From Heterocephalus glaber (lineage: Eukaryota; Chordata; Mammalia; Rodentia; Bathyergidae): a DNA stretch of 64,000 bases. The notes under the pieces are model-generated. The model saw nothing but the letters and a program-made list of their open reading frames with translations. It made no database searches and was not told the DNA's origin. The stretch's first letter is position 1. The number at the start of each line of letters is the position of its first letter. Shown here in pieces: positions 23,901-31,480 of this stretch. The stretch covers positions 5,410,686 through 5,474,685 of the forward strand of contig NW_004624795.1 of NCBI RefSeq assembly GCF_000247695.1, written 5' to 3'. Position numbers and translations under genes: made by a program.

Positions 23901-24509
23901 ACGGGCGGGCCGGGGACACCAGGAACCCAGGGTTACACCCGTGGGACCCTGTCCCCTTGACCCCAAACGAGGGAGCTCACGGCCTCTCTCCGCTCTCTTC
24001 CACTCTGCCTCCCCATGCACCCTTCCTCTTCCAGCCCTGCAGCTCTGTCCCCTTCTTCCGTCCCATCCTACTTCATCTATTGTTACAGAAATCCTTTCCC
24101 ATTAAATTGCAACCGGTGGAGGCATGGTGGTGCACGTCTGTGATCCCAGCACTCGGGAGGCTGAGGCAGGAGGATGCCATGAGTTCAGAGCCAGCCTGGG
24201 CTACATAGCAAGATCCTGTCTCAAAACAAATACAGCTGCCTTCGCCCAGTGCGACCCCTGCCGGGCGGTGACAACTCCCATTTCTCCCGCTCTCTCCCTG
24301 CAGAATTTTTCATAGACGGGCTGGGCAGCCTGCTGGTGGGTTCGTGCCCAGGAGTGGTCATGGGTCACCAGTCCCGTGCGCCGGCGACAGACAAGGAGCT
24401 GGCCGCGCTGGAGAAGAACTACAGCATCTATCGGGATAACACAAAAGCACAGATCCAGTTCAAACTGGCGCTGCACTACTTCAAAAACCATTTCCAGTGC
24501 TCCACATAA
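5276..24509 (+). CDS. B4GALNT2: Beta-1,4-N-acetylgalactosaminyltransferase 2, short form, 11 coding exons
   Basis: Coding exons are 5276-5289, 15308-15514, 15732-15869, 16439-16545, 17842-17879, 21304-21484, 22030-22116, 22459-22646, 23227-23367, 23669-23888 and 24304-24509. They sum to 1527 nt, 508 codons plus TAA, with every junction in frame and bounded by GT/AG. The known family enzyme adds GalNAc in beta-1,4 linkage to the galactose of alpha-2,3-sialylated chains, making the Sda/Cad antigen as a type II Golgi membrane protein. What is seen: a cytoplasmic tail of about 14 residues, a hydrophobic signal anchor at about 15-29, a stem, and a C-terminal catalytic region. The acidic triplet DDD at 342-344 fits the nucleotide-sugar/metal-binding DXD motif. 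The start was chosen because MTSSG followed by the anchor matches the recalled human short form (506 residues), and the 14-nt exon supplies exactly the phase that exon 2 needs. No frameshift or stop interrupts it, so it looks functional. Confidence 0.96.
5708..5890 (-). repeat. Degenerate ID and B1 fragments
   Basis: ID-like (TACTAGGGATGGAACGCAGG) 5708-5775, then a B1(-) tail 5815-5890, at the edge of the CpG island. Confidence 0.65.
6060..6290. other. Isolated GC-rich block in B4GALNT2 intron 1
   Basis: A 230-bp CpG-rich stretch amid AT-rich and LTR sequence, with short open frames on both strands and no recognised product. Confidence 0.35.
6340..6438 (-). repeat. ID-type SINE, older subfamily
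   Basis: Reads GTACTGGGAAATTGAACCCA to CTGAGCTATATAGCCTCAGC. The variant box differs from the GGTACC type. Confidence 0.8.
6440..6770 (-). mobile_element. ERV LTR-like fragment A
   Basis: Shares with 7490-8100 (same strand) and 8765-9360 (opposite strand) the strings CTTCTCAAAGGTGTT, AAGGTGGGACAAA and TGTTCACCCCCAGGGGAAGT. A diverged copy of one LTR family. Old endogenous retroviral sequence with no gene content seen. Confidence 0.65.
6843..7187 (+). repeat. B1+ID dimer and ID fragment
   Basis: A B1 followed directly by an ID monomer (CCAGGGATGGAGCTTCAGCC) spans 6843-7015. An ID-like scrap is at 7128-7187. This dimer class (B1-dID) is known from several non-murid rodent families. Confidence 0.75.
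7430..8560 (-). mobile_element. ERV LTR-like copy B
   Basis: Minus-strand copy carrying AGAGAGAGAAGAGGGACCAG and the CAAGGTGGGACAAAACCATA region, interrupted by ID(+) insertions at about 7706-7800 and 7866-7940. Its outer flank (GAATGAATTCTAGGAACAAC) is the inverse of the flank of copy C. Confidence 0.6.
8765..9660 (+). mobile_element. ERV LTR-like copy C
   Basis: Plus-strand copy with TTTTGTCCCACCTTGACC, CATAAAAACACCCTGGG (TATA-like) and CTCTCAATAAACTTTTCCTG (poly(A) signal), the U3-R order of an LTR. Three ID(-) elements are inserted at about 8877-8965, 9362-9455 and 9466-9550. With copy B it forms an inverted pair. Confidence 0.7.
9700..10110 (+). mobile_element. Possible second LTR-type element
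   Basis: AT-rich, ending TTTATCCAAATTCTGTGTCT and CTTTCCGAGATTTCTGCAAC, compatible with an LTR 3' part. The family is unknown. Confidence 0.35.
10270..11080 (-). repeat. SINE cluster
   Basis: B1(-) 10270-10390 joined to ID(-) 10410-10490; B1(-) fragment 10655-10760; B1(-) 10845-10975; ID(-) 10998-11080. Confidence 0.85.
11363..11555 (-). repeat. B1+ID dimer, antisense
   Basis: ID part 11363-11435, B1 part 11440-11555. Confidence 0.8.
11758..11771. promoter_or_regulatory. RFX X-box-like palindrome
   Basis: GTTACCATGGTGAC differs at one position from the RFX X-box GTTACCATGGTAAC. It lies in B4GALNT2 intron 1, in a short stretch where CCCTGCAGTTA is repeated. Confidence 0.35.
11930..12175. 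repeat. B1(+) and ID(-)
   Basis: B1(+) 11930-12045; ID(-) 12088-12175, with the diagnostic CGGTACCGGGGATCGAACTT. Confidence 0.88.
12185..12835 (-). mobile_element. L1 3' fragment
   Basis: The minus-strand frame contains [19 protein letters not shown], the L1 ORF2 C-terminus. It is degenerate. Same orientation as the other two L1 fragments. Confidence 0.75.
12850..13125 (-). repeat. Two B1(-) in tandem
   Basis: 12850-13010 and 13017-13125. The second has a diverged middle (AAATTAATGAGTTGCCAGGC). Confidence 0.85.
13126..13725. other. AT-rich unique intron sequence
   Basis: No repeat, splice-consistent exon or coding similarity was recognised in these 600 bp. Confidence 0.5.
13730..14230 (-). 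repeat. Three B1(-) elements
   Basis: 13730-13870, 13868-13990 and 14120-14230. The middle one contains CCGAGTAGCTGGGACTACA, nearer to the ancestral 7SL/Alu-like form. Confidence 0.8.
14255..14600 (+). mobile_element. Possible LTR-type element
   Basis: TCTGTAAACATGCTTGC, CAGGGCTCAGACTTCAGAG, CTCCTCTGGGCCTGTGAGG and TTCTCCGAGTGCTGCTGG follow the order of a retroviral LTR R/U5. The poly(A) signal is degenerate (GGTAATACA). Confidence 0.45.
14640..15260. repeat. SINEs and CA repeat before exon 2
   Basis: ID(+) 14640-14730; (CA)16 at 14907-14938 followed by a GC alternation; ID-like(-) 14955-15030; B1(+) 15066-15165; ID-like(+) 15198-15260, ending 48 bp before B4GALNT2 exon 2. Confidence 0.8.
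15308..15514 (+). CDS. B4GALNT2: B4GALNT2 coding exon 2 (signal anchor and stem)
   Basis: The acceptor TCCGCAG ends at 15307 and the donor GTGAGG begins at 15515. The exon encodes the basic/hydrophobic anchor ([10 protein letters not shown] and onward) and the start of the lumenal stem, residues 5-74. Confidence 0.93.
15594..15720 (-). repeat. B1 SINE in B4GALNT2 intron 2
   Basis: Ends about 10 bp before the exon 3 acceptor, so its CTGGGGTCACAG end is part of the branch/acceptor neighbourhood. Confidence 0.88.
15732..15869 (+). CDS. B4GALNT2: B4GALNT2 coding exon 3
   Basis: The acceptor TTTCAG ends at 15731 and the donor GTAACA starts at 15870. It encodes residues 74-120, containing LFPKNQC and [10 protein letters not shown], both recognisable in the family. 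Confidence 0.93.
16045..16310. repeat. B1(+)/B1(-) inverted pair
   Basis: B1(+) 16045-16145 faces B1(-) 16158-16310, able to fold as a hairpin in the intron 3 transcript. Confidence 0.88.
16439..16545 (+). CDS. B4GALNT2: B4GALNT2 coding exon 4
   Basis: The acceptor CCCGCAG ends at 16438 and the donor GTAGGT begins at 16546. It carries the conserved [11 protein letters not shown] stretch. Confidence 0.93.
16740..17345 (+). repeat. B1+ID dimer and B1
   Basis: B1(+) 16740-16860 with ID part to about 16915; B1(+) 17222-17345 with A-rich tail. Confidence 0.85.
17365..17520. mobile_element. Ancient interspersed repeat, probably old L1
   Basis: The string around AAATTCACTGTTTTGACCAT and GTGCACAGTTCAGGGGCATG resembles a widespread old L1-derived sequence in mammals. 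The family is from memory. Confidence 0.5.
17521..17836. other. Intron 4 sequence before exon 5
   Basis: A B1 scrap (CCTCCTGCCTCAGCCTCCTG) at about 17573; otherwise unique, no feature recognised. Confidence 0.5.
17842..17879 (+). CDS. B4GALNT2: B4GALNT2 coding exon 5 (38 nt)
   Basis: A very short exon encoding [12 protein letters not shown]. The acceptor CCACCAG ends at 17841 and the donor GTAAGA begins at 17880. It is easily missed by gene finders. Confidence 0.9.
18337..18800 (-). repeat. B1(-) and ID(-)
   Basis: B1(-) 18337-18460; ID(-) 18715-18800. The intervening 250 bp and 18800-19400 show nothing recognisable. Confidence 0.88.
19401..19585 (-). repeat. B1(-) and ID(-)
   Basis: B1(-) 19401-19500; ID(-) 19503-19585, abutting the L1 3'UTR. 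Confidence 0.87.
19590..20735 (-). mobile_element. L1 3' end (ORF2 C-terminus plus 3'UTR)
   Basis: The longest L1 piece here, in B4GALNT2 intron 5. The minus strand shows [19 protein letters not shown] and a pyrimidine-rich (purine on the sense strand) 3'UTR at 19600-19740. Broken by stops and frameshifts. Confidence 0.8.
20740..21220. repeat. B1(+) and B1(-)
   Basis: Short B1(+) 20740-20840; B1(-) 21095-21220, 84 bp before B4GALNT2 exon 6. Confidence 0.82.
20987..21002 (-). promoter_or_regulatory. CTCF-like motif
   Basis: CCAGCAGGGGGCAGAG on the minus strand, close to the CTCF core, in B4GALNT2 intron 5. Confidence 0.5.
21304..21484 (+). CDS. B4GALNT2: B4GALNT2 coding exon 6
   Basis: Encodes [17 protein letters not shown] and onward to the split Val codon. 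The acceptor CCCCAG ends at 21303 and the donor GTGAGG begins at 21485. Confidence 0.93.
21733..21860 (+). repeat. B1 in B4GALNT2 intron 6
   Basis: Complete B1 with CTGGGCATGGTGGCATATGC start and CAAAAAAACC tail. Confidence 0.92.
22030..22116 (+). CDS. B4GALNT2: B4GALNT2 coding exon 7
   Basis: Acceptor CTTCCAG, donor GTAAGC at 22117. Encodes [19 protein letters not shown] through YDPGP. Confidence 0.93.
22294..22400 (+). repeat. B1 in B4GALNT2 intron 7
   Basis: Ends GAGTGAGACCCTGTTGCGG, 59 bp upstream of exon 8. Confidence 0.9.
22459..22646 (+). CDS. B4GALNT2: B4GALNT2 coding exon 8 (start of glycosyltransferase core)
   Basis: Acceptor TGTCCAG, donor GTGCGG at 22647. Encodes [19 protein letters not shown] and [13 protein letters not shown], the first beta strand and acidic loop typical of GT-A enzymes. 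A B1 SINE ends about 60 nt upstream of the acceptor. Confidence 0.95.
22970..23065 (+). repeat. B1 in B4GALNT2 intron 8
   Basis: Shortened B1 (GTGTGGTGGCCCACACC to CATAGTGAGAGC). Confidence 0.85.
23227..23367 (+). CDS. B4GALNT2: B4GALNT2 coding exon 9 (DXD motif)
   Basis: Acceptor TTCCAG, donor GTGAGG at 23368. Encodes [12 protein letters not shown] and [14 protein letters not shown] at residues 342-344 is the expected metal/nucleotide-sugar site. Confidence 0.95.
23515..23580 (-). repeat. B1 fragment in intron 9
   Basis: CCATGGCGATCCTCCTGCCT to ACCACACAAGGC; only the 5' half of a B1. Confidence 0.8.
23669..23888 (+). CDS. B4GALNT2: B4GALNT2 coding exon 10
   Basis: Acceptor CTGCTAG, donor GTGGGC at 23889. 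Encodes [18 protein letters not shown], then [19 protein letters not shown], a highly conserved catalytic-domain stretch. Confidence 0.95.
24117..24235 (+). repeat. B1 in intron 10
   Basis: Complete B1 ending about 70 bp before the last coding exon. Confidence 0.92.
24304..24509 (+). CDS. B4GALNT2: B4GALNT2 last coding exon
   Basis: The acceptor CTGCAG ends at 24303. Encodes [17 protein letters not shown] to FQCST, then TAA at 24507-24509. The recalled human protein ends in a similar FKNHLQC plus two small residues. Confidence 0.95.
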
Positions 24510-24510
24510 A

Positions 24511-24830
24511 GCTCAGGGCTGATTGGCTGTGGGCATCTAGAAAGGTGGAACTGGCAGTGCAAGCTACCAATGAATCAACGCTTACTGGTGGTGGGCAGGG
24601 CAACTGGATGGGCCAATCAACGTTCAAGAGTTATTAGGAATGGACCAATCACTGATCAGGGCAGTGGGGACCTTATAAATTACCAAAGCGTTAAGTGTTC
24701 CGGAGCCTTCTTTCCGAAGCTTTGCATAGATACTCAGCCACGTCCTCTGATCTCAGTTCAGCAGAAGGTCACATTGGCTTGGTGCTGGTGCCGTGAGACT
24801 CTGGTGGAAATCATGTGACCCCCAGAAACA
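24511..24830 (+). mobile_element. Promoter/LTR-like block at the start of the B4GALNT2 3'UTR
   Basis: Directly after the stop codon are an ATTGG at 24522, CCAAT at 24613 and 24645, and a TATA-like TATAAAT at 24674-24680, in the order and spacing of a retroviral U3. The following stretch (TGGTGCTGGTGCCGTGAG) is compatible with an LTR R/U5. The family is not identified. It could also be a chance cluster. Confidence 0.45.
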
Positions 24831-25162
24831 TCAGTTCCAGCTTCACTGCCATCCGCACATTTTCATTTGGTTCTATCTCATGGACTCAAAAAACTGAAAA
24901 ACCAGGGTCTTTGCCTTGAGGAGCGGCAGCTGAGTCGGGTTTCAGTGGTGACAGAAAGTGGACATCTGGTAGGATGGAGGTCGGTGGAACCGCAGCGCTC
25001 GAGGCCATGGCTACCTGCGGGTGTGGGCACATGACACATCAGGTAGGGCACCATTCTTTATATCGCCGATCAGGGGCCTATGGAATGCAGTTAAAGCACA
25101 GCTAAAGTCGATAAGGGGCCTGAGGAGTTCCTGAGCGCACAAAACCAACTGGTAGCCAGGCC

Positions 25163-25955
25163 AGGCATGGTGGCTCACAACTGTAATCCCAGCGCTCTGG
25201 GAGGCTGAGGCAGGAGGATCTTGACTTGAAGCCCAGCCTGTGCAATTTAGTGACCTTGCAAGACCCTGTTTCAAAATAAAATATTTTAAAGGGTCTGGGG
25301 ATGTAGCTCAGTGTGAAGGTCCCGGGTTCAATCCCCAGTACCAGGAAAAGAACCAAACAAACTTGGGGGCCGGGGATTTAGTTCAGTGGCACCACACCTG
25401 CCTCACAAGTGCAAGGTCCTGAGTTCGATCCCTGGTTACTCCCCCCCTCCCCCAAAGATAGCCTTAACCTTGCTTAAACTGCAAAGTACTTGAAACCTAA
25501 CTTGGGTCATTTTTGGTAAATTCTTATGTTCAACAGAAACAAAATTTAACCCCACCCAAAGTACAAGAATGTGTGAATTGCTTAATTTAAATAAAGTCTT
25601 TAGAATTGTATGGTGCCTCATGTTTTTCTTTTGTGATGCTAAAATTGTCAGACATCCTGACACCTGTGATGCCAGTCCTCAGGAGGCTGAGGCAGGAGGA
25701 TAGAGAGTTCAAGGCCAGCCTAAACTAGGAAGTGAGACCCTGTCTTTTTTTTTTGTATCAGAGATCGAACTCAGGACCGTGCATTTGCAAGCCAGGCGCC
25801 AGAACCACTGAGCTAAATCCCTGGCCTTTTGTGCTTTGTTTTTGAGACAGGGTCTCACTATGTAGCCCAGGCTGGCCTCAAACTCAGGGATTTGCCTGCC
25901 TCACCCTTCCTGAGTGCTGGGATTACAGGTGTGAGCTGTCACGCCCAGCTATTAA
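25163..25955. repeat. SINE cluster over the B4GALNT2 3' end
   Basis: B1(+) 25163-25285 with ID part 25292-25345; ID(+) 25365-25435; then beyond the poly(A) signal B1(+) 25655-25745, ID(-) 25746-25826, B1(-) 25835-25955. Confidence 0.88.
25590..25595 (+). terminator. B4GALNT2: Candidate B4GALNT2 poly(A) signal
   Basis: AATAAA lies 1.08 kb past the stop codon in non-SINE sequence, followed by a TGTATGG...TTTTTCTTTTG U/GU-rich stretch. It is the best candidate for the transcript end. The implied 3'UTR would include SINEs at 25163-25435. Confidence 0.5.
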
Positions 25956-26221
25956 CCTTGTTTTCTTATAGCTTTAAATATTTATACATGATGACAAGGG
26001 TTTTCATTTCCCGTTTGTATTGGCCCAGTCTGGTTCCTCAGACTGCCTTCTGGTGGCTGACATTCTTGAGCAAGTTTTCCTCTCTGTCCCATGATCTGGA
26101 ACCTTCTGCTCCCACAGGGAGAAGCAGTCAAAATGGAGTTCTCTGCACAGTGGTCCAGAAACCCTGATCAGCTCCCATTGAACCTGCCGCCCCGTTCCTT
26201 GGTTCAAATGTGTAAAAGCAA

Positions 26222-26640
26222 GCTGGGCCTGATGGCTCCCTCCTGCGATCCCAGCACTCGGGAGGCTGAGGCAGGAAGATCACTGGGAGTTCCAGGCCAG
26301 CCTGAAACTACATATCGAGACCCCGTCTCAAAAGAAAAAAGGGGGAGAATCATGAAATGTGCCTGGAACGTTCCCATTTTATAGGACGTCTTGGCTCCCA
26401 CTGCCCACTTCCACTCAAGGTGCCCGAGGGCGTACAGGCAGCCAAAGGGGTGAAACTGCCATTGGTCAGGTTTTTAAGGAAACCAAATTGCCCGCAGTTC
26501 CTTAAAACTTGCTGGGTGTGGTGGCAAACGCTGGGCTACACAGCCAGACACTGTCTCCCAACACAACAAAACAAAACAAAAAAAGGGCGGAGGTGTAGCT
26601 CAGTGCATGGGTCCTGGGTCCAATCCTCAGTGCCGCGAAA
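26222..26640 (+). repeat. B1 and partial B1+ID
   Basis: B1(+) 26222-26345; shortened B1+ID 26505-26640. 26640-27200 is without recognised features. Confidence 0.82.
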
Positions 26641-27204
26641 ACAAAGAAACCAAACACACAGATGACTCCGGACATCTCATCTGGACACCCCCAGGCATGG
26701 GGATCAACCCTGGTGAGCAGCCGTGCAGCCTGCTCTGGGTGAGCAGGCCTCTACCTCGCCGCTGCGTCAGGTGGGAACCAAGGGAAGGTGGATGATCTGC
26801 TTTGCCAGTGGGCACCACGGAGCAGCAGGCCACTGGGGCCGCTGGTGAGCTTGACACCCTTGCTCTCGTAGTCTGTGAAGTGCGACGCCCCCAGCTCCCT
26901 GCTCTTGCTGGGGCCCCCCACCTTCCCAGAGGGAGCTCACAGGTGGTCCCTTTCCTGCTTGATCCTTTGCGGGATGAGTCAGCCACTTGTGGGCCTCCAA
27001 GCTTCCCTGCTCCCCCTTCACATAAATCTCCCTGTGCTTTCCGATCTTTAAATGATGGAGATTTTCACAATGTGATTGGGAAATCTGCGTCTTTGCACGT
27101 AGCCCTGTCCCTCCCCACACACACGCCCAATACTGAGGATCCGACCCAGGTTTGCCCACATTCTACCCAAACACTCACCCCCCAGGCCTTTTGTTTTTGG
27201 GCCC

Positions 27205-27750
27205 AGTGAGGTGCTGCAAGCCTATACTCTCAGCACTCAGGAAGCTGAGGCAGGAGGGTCATGGCAAGTTGGAGGCCAGCCTGGGCTACATAGTGAGACT
27301 CTGTCTTGTAAAAAATTAATTAAAAAAATAAAATTGCATTTTGAAATAAGGCCTTGCTAAACTGCCCAGGCTGACCCTGAACTTTTTGTTGTTGTTGTTG
27401 TTATTTGGTGTAATTTATTTTCTCCCTTGTGACCTTGAACTTCTGATCCTCCTGCCTCAGCCTCTTGCATGGCCACAATTATAGGCATGGACCACTGCAC
27501 CTGACTGCGAATGTCCTCTCCCCCTCCGACTCTCACTCTCTGTTAATTTGTTTGTTTTTTGAGACAGGGTCTCATGCCTTCCAAACGTAATTATTTTAAA
27601 AGAGAAAGTGAATACATTCAATATGAGAACAGAGCCAGGCGTAGTGGCGCACGCCTGTAATCCCAGCCTTTGGGAGACTGAGGCAGGAGGATCGCTGTGA
27701 GTTCAAGGCCAGCCTGGACTGCATAGCCAGACCCTGTCTCAAAAAACAAA
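27205..27750. repeat. B1 cluster
   Basis: B1(+) 27205-27325; B1(-) 27330-27510 with a (TTG)n insert; B1(-) scrap 27555-27580; B1(+) 27632-27750. Confidence 0.85.
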
Positions 27751-27917
27751 ACCGAAGAGAGAGAACAATGTGGATGCTTGCTTTTCTGAAAGGAAGGTAA
27801 ATGGCCACATCTGGGCATCAAAGCTACGGACACCACCGGACACCACTGTGAGGGGGCTGGGCTCAGGGGGTGGGGATGTAGGGGCAAATGGGAGACTCAG
27901 GGCGCCCTGGCCACCTG

Positions 27918-27930
27918 CCACAAGGGGGCG
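27918..27930 (+). promoter_or_regulatory. Weak CTCF-like motif
   Basis: CCACAAGGGGGCG has one mismatch to the common CCACCAGGGGGCG core. It lies between B4GALNT2 and the tRNA island. Confidence 0.3.
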
Positions 27931-28069
27931 GTGTTGGCGTCTGTGGCTCAACCACTGCTCCAGGCGATGAGGGAGGTTTTATTTTATGTGCTAATTAGTA
28001 AGGAAAGTTTGGGTTTGGCTTGGCTTGTATGTCTTTCTTGTCAATACAATAAGTTATTCCCTATTTTAA

Positions 28070-28175
28070 AAACATTTTCGCTATGTAGCCCAGGCTGGCC
28101 TTCACCTCATGGGGATCCTCCTGCCTCAGCCTCCTGAGTGCTGGGATCACAGGTGTGCTCCACCGCACCTGGCTA
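28070..28175 (-). repeat. B1 SINE
   Basis: CGCTATGTAGCCCAGGCTGG to GCACCTGGCT; complete. Confidence 0.9.
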
Positions 28176-28559
28176 ATTTCCTGAAGTGTTACACAAATTA
28201 CTTATTTTACCAGTTTTCACTACACTATAATAAATAAATAACATAGCAGGACGTGTCCCTGATCATGTCTCCTCTGTCCGCCGTGCGGCAAAGCTGCTGA
28301 GCCAATCGCGTGTTATCTCTGCGCGCTAGGCCGACCGCAGGACTCGGACCGGCTAAAGGCTGTCGCCCCTCGCGTGCCCGCACCTTTGTCGCCTGTCCCA
28401 CGTGCAGACCTCGCGCCGCTCTCACCACGTGGCTTCCAGAGGCGTCTGAGGTTTAGAACCCCAGTCCCTTCCGCGCCAGTCCGCTTCCCTCACCGCTAGG
28501 CCAAGGAGTTCCCCGAACAGGCTCTCCCGCGCTAATAAATAAATAAAGAGCAAACAGCG

Positions 28560-29340
28560 GGCGGCCGCGTGGCCACGCCTGGAGCCTGGGGCGCTGTCCC
28601 TGCTCAGACCCCTAGGGTGCGCGGATCCGGACGCGGAGAGCGCGGAGGAGAGGACTCCTGGGCCCAGGAACGCGCGGATCTCGCGGGTCGAGGAACACGG
28701 CCCTGAGCCCCTGAGCGCGCCTCGGGCGGACCAGGCCGGCGGGAGCCGCGGAGGCCGCGCCGGCGCTGGGCGGCTTGAGAAGCCGCCCGGCCGAGTAGAG
28801 CCGCCAGCAGGTCCCATGGTGTAATGGTTAGCACTCTGGACTTTGAATCCAGCGATCCGAGTTCAAATCTCGGTGGGACCTCAGGAGAACCTTTTGGTTT
28901 TACGATTCCTGTTTTGGGGACCCGGCCGGCGGCCGCAGTCACCTCGGGCAGATCCTGGCCCCGCTGACCCACGCGGCCGCCGTTTAGGGTCCCTCCCCCT
29001 CTCTCAATACGCTCGGGTTTCAGGGCCATCCTGCCCGTTGCAGTGCGCAAGCGCATGAGTAAGTGGGTAAAAATAAAAGGCGGCGGCGAGAGACGAAGAG
29101 CGACTCCAGCCCCGGGGAAGGCGCCGTAAGAATCCGAAGGCTTGAGGCCGCCGCTCCGGGCGAACGCTGGGGCGGCTGCGCGTCTAGGAGACCACGCCTC
29201 CAACTCTTCGACTCCCTCTCTTATTGGCTACTGTGTGGAGAGCGAGTTGTGACTGCTCTGGGAGCCACCAATAAAAAGTCCGAACCGAGCCAGAGGGCGG
29301 GGAGACAGCACCCGCGGGGCTTCGATTGGTCAAAAGCAGT
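28560..29340. promoter_or_regulatory. CpG island around the tRNA-Gln gene with inverted CCAAT boxes
   Basis: High CG density from about 28560 to 29340. ATTGG occurs at about 29222 (CTCTTATTGGCTAC) and about 29324 (TCGATTGGTC), the NF-Y type arrangement of a Pol II promoter on the minus strand. No adjacent coding exon was found. It may only be open chromatin around the tRNA gene, or the start of a non-coding transcript. Confidence 0.5.
28810..28881 (+). tRNA. tRNA-Gln, anticodon TTG
   Basis: A complete 72-nt cloverleaf. The acceptor stem GGTCCCA pairs with TGGGACC, and the discriminator is T at 28881. The anticodon stem CTGGA/TCCAG encloses the loop CTTTGAA, with anticodon TTG at 28843-28845, reading CAA (Gln). 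The T-arm/B-box GTTCAAATC is at 28861-28869. There is no intron and no CCA is encoded. T runs at 28892-28895 and 28898-28901 would stop RNA polymerase III. As recalled, it equals the human tRNA-Gln-TTG sequence, and a copy lies at the syntenic place in human. Its intactness and CpG-rich context separate it from the degenerate tRNA-like heads of the ID SINEs. Confidence 0.97.
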
Positions 29341-30130
29341 AATGGGGCTCCAAGGTGTGTTTGGGGGTCAGAGACCCCACTATGCGTGTGTAGTTTAATC
29401 CGTGCTAAGTCAGTGAGGTTGTCGGTGTCATTTGCTCAGAAAGTAATCCCTTAGTCTAGGCACAAGGTCTTCAGTCTGGTCCGGCCCGTCAGGGGGTCTC
29501 TGCTGACCTTCCTCACTACCTGCGCCCAGGGGCCCGAGTTCATGGAGCTTCCGGGAGGGGAGCGCAGGCCTCTTCGGAGCTGGCCGGCCTGGCCGTGTCT
29601 GTCCCCGAGGGCGCCCGCTGACGCACTTGTGCTGGTCCCCGCAGGTGATTGGCGCCGTGCCCCTGGGTGCCCGCCCGGGGATGGCATGGAAACCGGGTCC
29701 TCGCTCCCTCCCGTCTGTCCCCGAGCTCCCTGCCTGCGCCCAAGGCGCCCAGCCATCCCGCCTCAGCCCCCCTCGGGAGCGGATTCGTCACCTGATGGGC
29801 ACCGCAGGGTCCAAGGTGGCCTCAGTGCCAGGGTAGGCAGAGAGCTAGGGCCCCTGCCCACTCGGACAACGCCTAAGGAAGGTGGCATCTCTGGGGCTTC
29901 CTTTGCAGTAGATTATTCGGGGACAATTTAGGACATCCGTGGGGAAAAACAGGAAATCTGATTTCTCCCGCACTTATGCCAAACACAGCAATCACTGTGA
30001 AGGAGAAGCAGATAGCAGATAGCTTTCGGAAGGCGACACGGGACAGCCTTATAACCTTGAGGCTTCATGAAAGACACAAAGGGTCTGAAAGTTTGATACA
30101 TACACCTCATCATATTCTTTTTAAATGTTT
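29341..30130. other. Unique sequence between tRNA island and SINE cluster
   Basis: GC-rich to about 29860, then ordinary. Open frames at 29450-29930 run on both strands and show no recognised protein. Confidence 0.4.
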
Positions 30131-30134
30131 AAGT

Positions 30135-31400
30135 TGTATTTGTTTTTTGTTTTTTTGATACCGGGGACCGAACTGGGGACCTTGCGCTTGTGAGGCAGGC
30201 GCCGGAACCACTGAGCTAAATCTCCAGCCCTAAGTTGTATTTGTATCAGTACATGTGTGGAGAGGAAGAGGACCCCATCCGTCGTGGAGAGTCGGTGCAC
30301 GGCCTTACACATCTTCACTCTACACATCCACCTGCCTCCCTCCCTCCCGGCCCCATACTCTGCTCTCATCTAGAGACCCGGGTGCGAAAGTGAAAGGGCC
30401 CGGGGGTGTAGCCCAGTGGTAGAGCGTTCAACCCACCGGAAGCCCTGGGTTCAATTCCTAGTGCGCACGCGCACACACGAAAAAGTAAACCACATTTTAT
30501 TTTGGGTTTTTTTGTTGTTGTTGCTTTTGTTTTTGGTTTTTTTTGGTACCGGGGATCAAACTCGGGTCTTTGCGCTTGCGCAGCAGGCGGCAAAACCACT
30601 GAGCTAAATCCCCGGCCCATTAAGCCACATTTTAAAAAGAAAAGAGAGTTACAGAATGTGGAAAGATTGAACTTGGGACCTTTTGCTTGCAAGGAAGGCG
30701 GTGGAACCACTGAGCTAAATCCCAGGCCCTTTTTTTGTTCTTTTGAGACAGGGTCTCACTATCCAGTCCAGGATGGCCTTGAACTCACTATGTCGCCCAG
30801 GCTGATCTCCAACTCACAATGATCCTCCTGCCTCAGCCTCCCAAGTGGGGGGATTACAGGCGTGCACCACCACCCCTGGGTGTAAAGATATTTGTAATGT
30901 GTAAGAGAATTTGAATCAACTTGGGCATGGTGGGACACATCTGTAATCCTAGCACTCAAGAGGCTGAGGCAGGAGGATTGTACGGAGTTGGAGGTCAACC
31001 TGGACTACATAGCAAGCCCCTGTCTCAAAAAAAAAAAAAAAAAGCAAAAAGAAGCACAACCGCCATCTGGATTACTTTGCCTACAAGTTCCCAGTCTGGG
31101 TTGCAGAGGAGAACTGGTGTATGGATGTTGGAGGGGGAAATAGAAAGAAAGAACTTTCTAACAATGTGCCCTGTCTGTCATAGAGCAGCTGAAGAGCCAG
31201 GTGGGGTGTGGTGCTACAGACTGCAATTTCAGCACTCAGGAGGCTGAGGCAGGAGGATCTAGGTAAGTTTGAGGCTAGCCTGAAATACATAGAGACCCTG
31301 TCTCAAAAAACCAAAGCTAGGGCTGAGGATTTAGCTCAGTGGTTTCACTGCCTGCCTTGAAAGCACACCATCCTGAGTTCAATCCCTGTTACCAAAAAAA
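30135..31400. repeat. Dense SINE cluster
   Basis: ID(-) 30135-30228; ID(+) 30396-30480; ID(-) 30515-30620; ID(-) 30660-30730; B1(-) 30735-30885; B1(+) 30920-31040; B1(+) 31197-31315; ID(+) 31318-31400. Confidence 0.88.
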
Positions 31401-31480
31401 AAACCCAAAGCCATAATCAAAGATCATCTGTTTCATTTCACAAGCCAGTGCACACATGCACAGACAGACAAAACTGTCTG

